A stretch of DNA of 45,238 nucleotides from an uncultured Verrucomicrobiales bacterium (lineage in GTDB: Bacteria; Verrucomicrobiota; Verrucomicrobiia; Verrucomicrobiales; DEV007): assembly GCA_937922595.1 (NCBI GenBank), contig CALAIY010000102.1, positions 1 through 45,238 of the forward strand, read 5' to 3'. The notes beneath the pieces are model-generated. The model was not told where the DNA came from and ran no database searches. It was given only the letters and a program-made list of their open reading frames with translations. This document shows, piece by piece, positions 42,382-45,238 of the stretch. The number at the start of each line of letters is the position of its first letter. Positions within the stretch are counted from its first letter, which is position 1. The position numbers and the translations under genes were made by a program.

Positions 42382-43980
42382 TTATTGCATCTGGAATTCT
42401 GGGAGGCTTGCGATCTGGCGAATCACTTCGCGGTAGACGCCTTCGAGATCAGATCCCGAGCGAGTGCGGCGAATGTGCTGGATCAGCGAGCGACGCTGAT
42501 CTGGGCGGAGGCGGTGGAATGGGAGCAGGCGATCATTTAAGTGATCGATGAGAAGTGCTGCGTCTTTTGGATCGCGCACGACTTTGGGAATAAGAGCATT
42601 AAGATCGATGAAATCGGGGAAGGGGAATTCGCTGGAATAGGGCGCATCACTCGCGTCCGGAATTCTCCAGGAGCGCTGGAATAGGCTGCGCTCTCCATGG
42701 GTGAAAAGGGAATGCAGATTGAGGCGGAACATCATGGAGCCGGTGCTTAGCCATTGGTTTCCCTCGCCATCAGGCTCGGGCCAGCCTGCGATATTCGGCG
42801 GAGCATAGAGGACGTAGCCGAGTTCTTCGAAAAGTTCTGAAGTGGTGGCAATTCCGGTATCGGCAGCACCAAGCATTTTTTGCGATGAGATGATAAGATC
42901 GACAGGATCTTTGATTTGGGTGCCGATGGCTTCCGGGGCATAGAAGGCGGCGCTGAGGAAAATATCTCGAAGAAGCGGGGTGATTTCGTAGTTATGATCG
43001 TTGCGAAAACGGTCGGCGAGATCGGCAAGGATGGTTGGAGGAATTTCCGGTGAAGCAAAATAGCGCCAGATTTTCTCTACCAGGTAGCGCGCGGTTTGCG
43101 GTTGATTGAGGATGATGGTGATGGCGAGCTCGCCGTGTTCGTTTGGGTCGCCACGGGTGATCCTTGGATCGCCAGGCAGCGTGCGCTCAAGGCTGGGAAG
43201 TGTTTCGCCTAGGAGTGTTTTTTCACTTTCATCGATGTAAGTGTATTGTTCGGGATGCCAGGTGCTTGTCTCGGCATCCCAGAGCCCAATTTGATTGTCT
43301 AAGTAAGCTTCGTGTCTGAAATTCGTGTAGGGCGGATTACTACGAAAACGCCGACCGGTGAAGGCGTCTGCGGCGGCTTGAACATCGGATTCTGTATAGC
43401 CCCCTTCGACTCCGAGAGTGAAAAGTTCGAGTAGCTCACGGCCGAAGTTTTCGTTTACGCGACCTTTCTGGCTTTGCTGTAGATCGAGCATCGCCATCAT
43501 TCCCTCGGACCACGAGACTTCGCGTAAAAGAGTATCGAAGTTCCCCACCGCGTTCTGACGGAGGAGATCCAGGTAGCGCGAGTAGACGACGAAGCGCGTG
43601 TCGAATGGGCTCGTCGCGATTTGGACTGGAAAGTGATCAATCCAGAATTTCCACATTTTTGCAGCGACGGGGGCACCGTGACGGCACTGCTGGTAGAACC
43701 ACCCGATGAGAGTCGATTCACGATAGAGATAGGGGAGTTCGGCGTCGCCTTCGAAATCGCCATTGGAAAACCCCTCGAGCCAGGAGGGGAGAGGATTTGC
43801 GGAGAGATCGGCAGTCTGATTGATCAGTGAATCTACCGCTGCAGCGACGCCAGAGGTGTTACCAAGTTGGTAAAACGCTTCATGTTCCTCGGGCGTGCCA
43901 CTGAAGGCTCCACGTGAGAGAAGATGTGAGGCGGTGCGCCTCGTCCATGAAGACTGTGGAAGTAATGGTGGAGCAGGCAT
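42382..43980 (-). CDS. DUF1800 family protein
   Basis: A 532-residue protein of the DUF1800 family, found next to DUF1501 across Planctomycetes, Verrucomicrobia and Bacteroidetes. Landmarks: RRTASHLLSRGAFSGTPEE at the start, KMWKFWIDHFPVQ, NENFGRELLELFTLGVEGGY, TESDVQAAADAFTGRRF and APPNIAGWPEPDGEGNQW. No clear signal peptide is present in the first residues. Function unknown; co-occurrence with a Tat-exported DUF1501 partner suggests envelope or extracellular activity. First gene of a three-gene operon. Confidence 0.92.
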   Translation of the reverse strand: MPAPPLLPQSSWTRRTASHLLSRGAFSGTPEEHEAFYQLGNTSGVAAAVDSLINQTADLSANPLPSWLEGFSNGDFEGDAELPYLYRESTLIGWFYQQCRHGAPVAAKMWKFWIDHFPVQIATSPFDTRFVVYSRYLDLLRQNAVGNFDTLLREVSWSEGMMAMLDLQQSQKGRVNENFGRELLELFTLGVEGGYTESDVQAAADAFTGRRFRSNPPYTNFRHEAYLDNQIGLWDAETSTWHPEQYTYIDESEKTLLGETLPSLERTLPGDPRITRGDPNEHGELAITIILNQPQTARYLVEKIWRYFASPEIPPTILADLADRFRNDHNYEITPLLRDIFLSAAFYAPEAIGTQIKDPVDLIISSQKMLGAADTGIATTSELFEELGYVLYAPPNIAGWPEPDGEGNQWLSTGSMMFRLNLHSLFTHGERSLFQRSWRIPDASDAPYSSEFPFPDFIDLNALIPKVVRDPKDAALLIDHLNDRLLPFHRLRPDQRRSLIQHIRRTRSGSDLEGVYREVIRQIASLPEFQMQ

Positions 43981-44106
43981 CGATATGGGTTGCGGGGGAA
44001 CCGTTCATGACGCCTTAGGGGGGTGCAATTAGTTTAGCAAATTGAGGGCGAAGAAACAAGGCTTTACTCGATTATATTGAATCTGCCTAAGGTGGTGGGC
44101 TGAGGT

Positions 44107-44496
44107 TCAGCGTGGTTGTGCTGGGTACTTTTTTTCGGAAATACTCTCGCCGTGCTCATAAATTTGTTCTTTTGCGAGTGAGCCGTCGGGATGCCAATAG
44201 GTGTTTTTGCCGTGGCGCTTTCCTGCCTCGAAATGTGTTTCTACGAGCAGTGTGCCTGCTTCGTTCCACTCGCGGATGATTCCATGGTGGAGACCATCGC
44301 GAAAGCGAAACTCCTGATGGCGTGCCCCTCCTGGAAATGTGGTGGTGGCCAAGCCAGTGAAGGGAGTTTCCTCGAAGACGTAAATGCCTTTTTTATAGTC
44401 GATGTCGTCGTAGCTCACTTCTGGCAGTGGCGAGTCGCGGGGGGTGCAGGCAGCAAGAAAGAGGGCGGTGAGAGCGGTGCTAATGATTCTGAGCAT
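44107..44496 (-). CDS. MORN/YwqK-type lipoprotein
   Basis: A 129-residue protein with a lipoprotein signal: ISTALTALFLAAC, lipobox Cys at residue 17. The body consists of YwqK/MORN-like repeats: PFTGLATTTFPGGARHQEFR, DGLHHGIIREWNEAGTLLVE, GKRHGKNTYWHPDGSLAKEQ. Proteins with these repeats are widespread and often annotated as an antitoxin component (YwqK), but no toxin partner is adjacent, so that label should not be taken literally. Probably an outer-membrane-attached small protein. Divergent from the small gene at 44579. Confidence 0.82.
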   Translation of the reverse strand: MLRIISTALTALFLAACTPRDSPLPEVSYDDIDYKKGIYVFEETPFTGLATTTFPGGARHQEFRFRDGLHHGIIREWNEAGTLLVETHFEAGKRHGKNTYWHPDGSLAKEQIYEHGESISEKKYPAQPR

Positions 44497-44543
44497 CCTT
44501 CACACTTGGGTAAGAACAGAGCCGAAGCAAAAACACAATAATC

Positions 44544-44572
44544 TTTACAATTATGGTTTTTATATATATGAT
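44544..44572 (+). promoter_or_regulatory. Strong sigma-70-like promoter, predicted start at the ATG
   Basis: TTTACA (44544-44549), exactly 17 bp, TATGAT (44567-44572). The predicted transcription start, six or seven bases later, falls at 44578-44579, that is on the A of the ATG of the next gene. This predicts a leaderless mRNA. Confidence 0.55.
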
Positions 44573-44578
44573 GTGTGT

Positions 44579-44794
44579 ATGACAAATCTCCCCCAATTGT
44601 CAAACGCCTCGGAGGAACTCCACTCTGAAGCTCTCACGATCACTGAAGACCTCAGCCTGATGCGCGTATTCCAGCACCGCGCCGCCCAAGGCGAGCCGAC
44701 TGCGGTCGGTGCCGCGCTGAGCATTCTTGGTCGAAAAACGCATCGTGTGATTCGTGAGACAGTGTTTGGCTTTCGAGTGCCTGCCGATCAGTAG
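44579..44794 (+). CDS. Small hypothetical protein, probably leaderless
   Basis: A 71-residue frame from ATG 44579 to TAG 44792-44794. It reads MTNLPQLSNASEELHSEA, then SLMRVFQHRAAQGEPTAVGA and LSILGRKTHRVIRETVFG. No domain was recognised; it has no signal peptide. The start is supported by the promoter directly upstream. The coding-like sequence continues after the stop in the frame shifted by two (see next entry), so this could be the 5' part of a frameshifted gene. Confidence 0.5.
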   Translation: MTNLPQLSNASEELHSEALTITEDLSLMRVFQHRAAQGEPTAVGAALSILGRKTHRVIRETVFGFRVPADQ

Positions 44795-45238
44795 GGATTC
44801 CCGTTTATGAGGACGGGACGCGTGAAGACGGTCTTGGTTTGACGACGGATCAGCTTTCGCGATTGTCCAAAGTGGAGGTGTTGAAGCTGCTGAGCGCTGT
44901 CTTTCAGCGATTATCTAGTAGCATTGCGAGAACGAGCTTAGCAAATTTAGCAGTCTGGCTAGAAGGAGATGCTGCGAGTAAATTTGTGGATGAAGGTGCC
45001 TTTAGGCATTTGGCTCACAGATGGGGGAGACAAAATGCGGTAGAGGCTGCTACCTGGGCAATTGAAAAAGAGGATCCGTCACTGCTACTTGATGTGGTCT
45101 CAAGCTCCAGTGATCACCAACTATCGGCTCTAGGAGAATGGCTTTCGACGCATGAAAATAATCCGAATTTCAGCAATGTGGCCTCAGCCTTCGCTGATCG
45201 GATCGCCGGGATCGATCCCGATTCATCCGAAAAATGGA
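44758..45238 (+). CDS. Coding frame running off the window, start unclear (possible frameshifted gene)
   Basis: From 44758 (after a TGA) a frame stays open to the window edge, 160 codons. It reads IPVYEDGTREDGLGLTTDQL, SRLSKVEVLKLLSAVFQRLS, then Trp-containing helical units such as EAATWAIEKEDPSLLLDVV and LGEWLSTHENNPNFSNVA. These recall the Ala/Trp-rich helical repeats of large Verrucomicrobia exported proteins. It has no ATG; possible starts are TTG 44839 or GTG 44872. Because coding character begins about where the 71-residue frame stops, a single frameshift in one gene is plausible. Confidence 0.5.

Noticed and set aside
44107-44496. Antitoxin of a toxin-antitoxin pair
   Set aside because: YwqK-type repeats alone do not make an antitoxin; it is a lipoprotein and no toxin gene is adjacent.
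1-45238. CRISPR array, insertion sequence or prophage
   Set aside because: No regularly spaced direct repeats, transposase, integrase or phage structural genes were seen on either strand.

Overview
The window looks like a chromosomal segment of a member of the Verrucomicrobiota. Pointers are a secreted protein ending in a PEP-CTERM sorting signal, a DUF1800/DUF1501 pair, a DUF1080 protein, secreted proteins with the 'RxFLxL' type of C-terminus, a MurC-MurB fusion and a partial futalosine-independent menaquinone cluster. The genus cannot be fixed from sequence reading alone. No insertion sequence, prophage or CRISPR array was seen.

Layout. 0-1.6 kb: 3' part of a diaminopimelate-epimerase-like gene (its usual catalytic Cys is Ser), a PAP2 phosphatase, and remnants of a CstA-like gene. 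1.6-9.4 kb, all plus strand: SLC13/RCK transporter, a DksA/TraR-like protein with a long histone-H1-like Lys/Ala tail, ribosomal proteins L33 and S18, a strong terminator, zinc-independent GTP cyclohydrolase FolE2, then murG and a fused murC-murB. 9.5-20 kb: mostly secreted or envelope proteins, including a DUF1080 protein, an alkaline-phosphatase-like/TPR/sulfotransferase fusion, a PEP-CTERM protein, two related trypsin-like proteases facing away from each other, a sugar nucleotidyltransferase and a C39-like peptidase. 20.3 kb: tRNA-Asn. 20.6-24.6 kb: a secreted serine protease and a large Ig-like surface protein, then a short graveyard of gene fragments. 24.9-27 kb: two 2-hydroxyacid dehydrogenases of unrelated folds. 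27-32.8 kb: a tight plus-strand run with a small DNA-binding-like protein, an FAD oxidoreductase and menH-menB-menA-menC-menE. 32.8-38.3 kb: ribosomal protein S14, a zinc-ribbon protein, an envelope operon (OmpA-like, small membrane protein, helix-hairpin-helix protein) and aconitase. 39-44 kb: DUF1800-DUF1501-secreted protein operon. 44.1-45.2 kb: MORN-type lipoprotein and a probably leaderless small gene whose reading continues in another frame to the window edge.

The most interesting locus is 14010-15878 (minus). Two open frames that look separate are in the same frame, split by one UGA at 15114-15116. The UGA sits exactly where the first Cys of a thioredoxin CxxC should be (TT-UGA-KAC, i.e. 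UxxC), and a perfect 7-bp hairpin with an AGUU loop starts 18 nt downstream, as in a bacterial SECIS element. The best reading is a 622-residue selenoprotein: signal peptide, TlpA/thioredoxin-like domain with selenocysteine, then a trypsin-like serine protease. A neighbouring paralogue (16424-17392) has only the protease part. I do not know this architecture as a described selenoprotein family.

Base composition also shifts: the plus strand is G-rich at 0-1.6 kb and about 24.9-32.8 kb whichever strand carries the gene, but C-rich from about 2 to 9.4 kb, with the switch inside the SLC13 gene.
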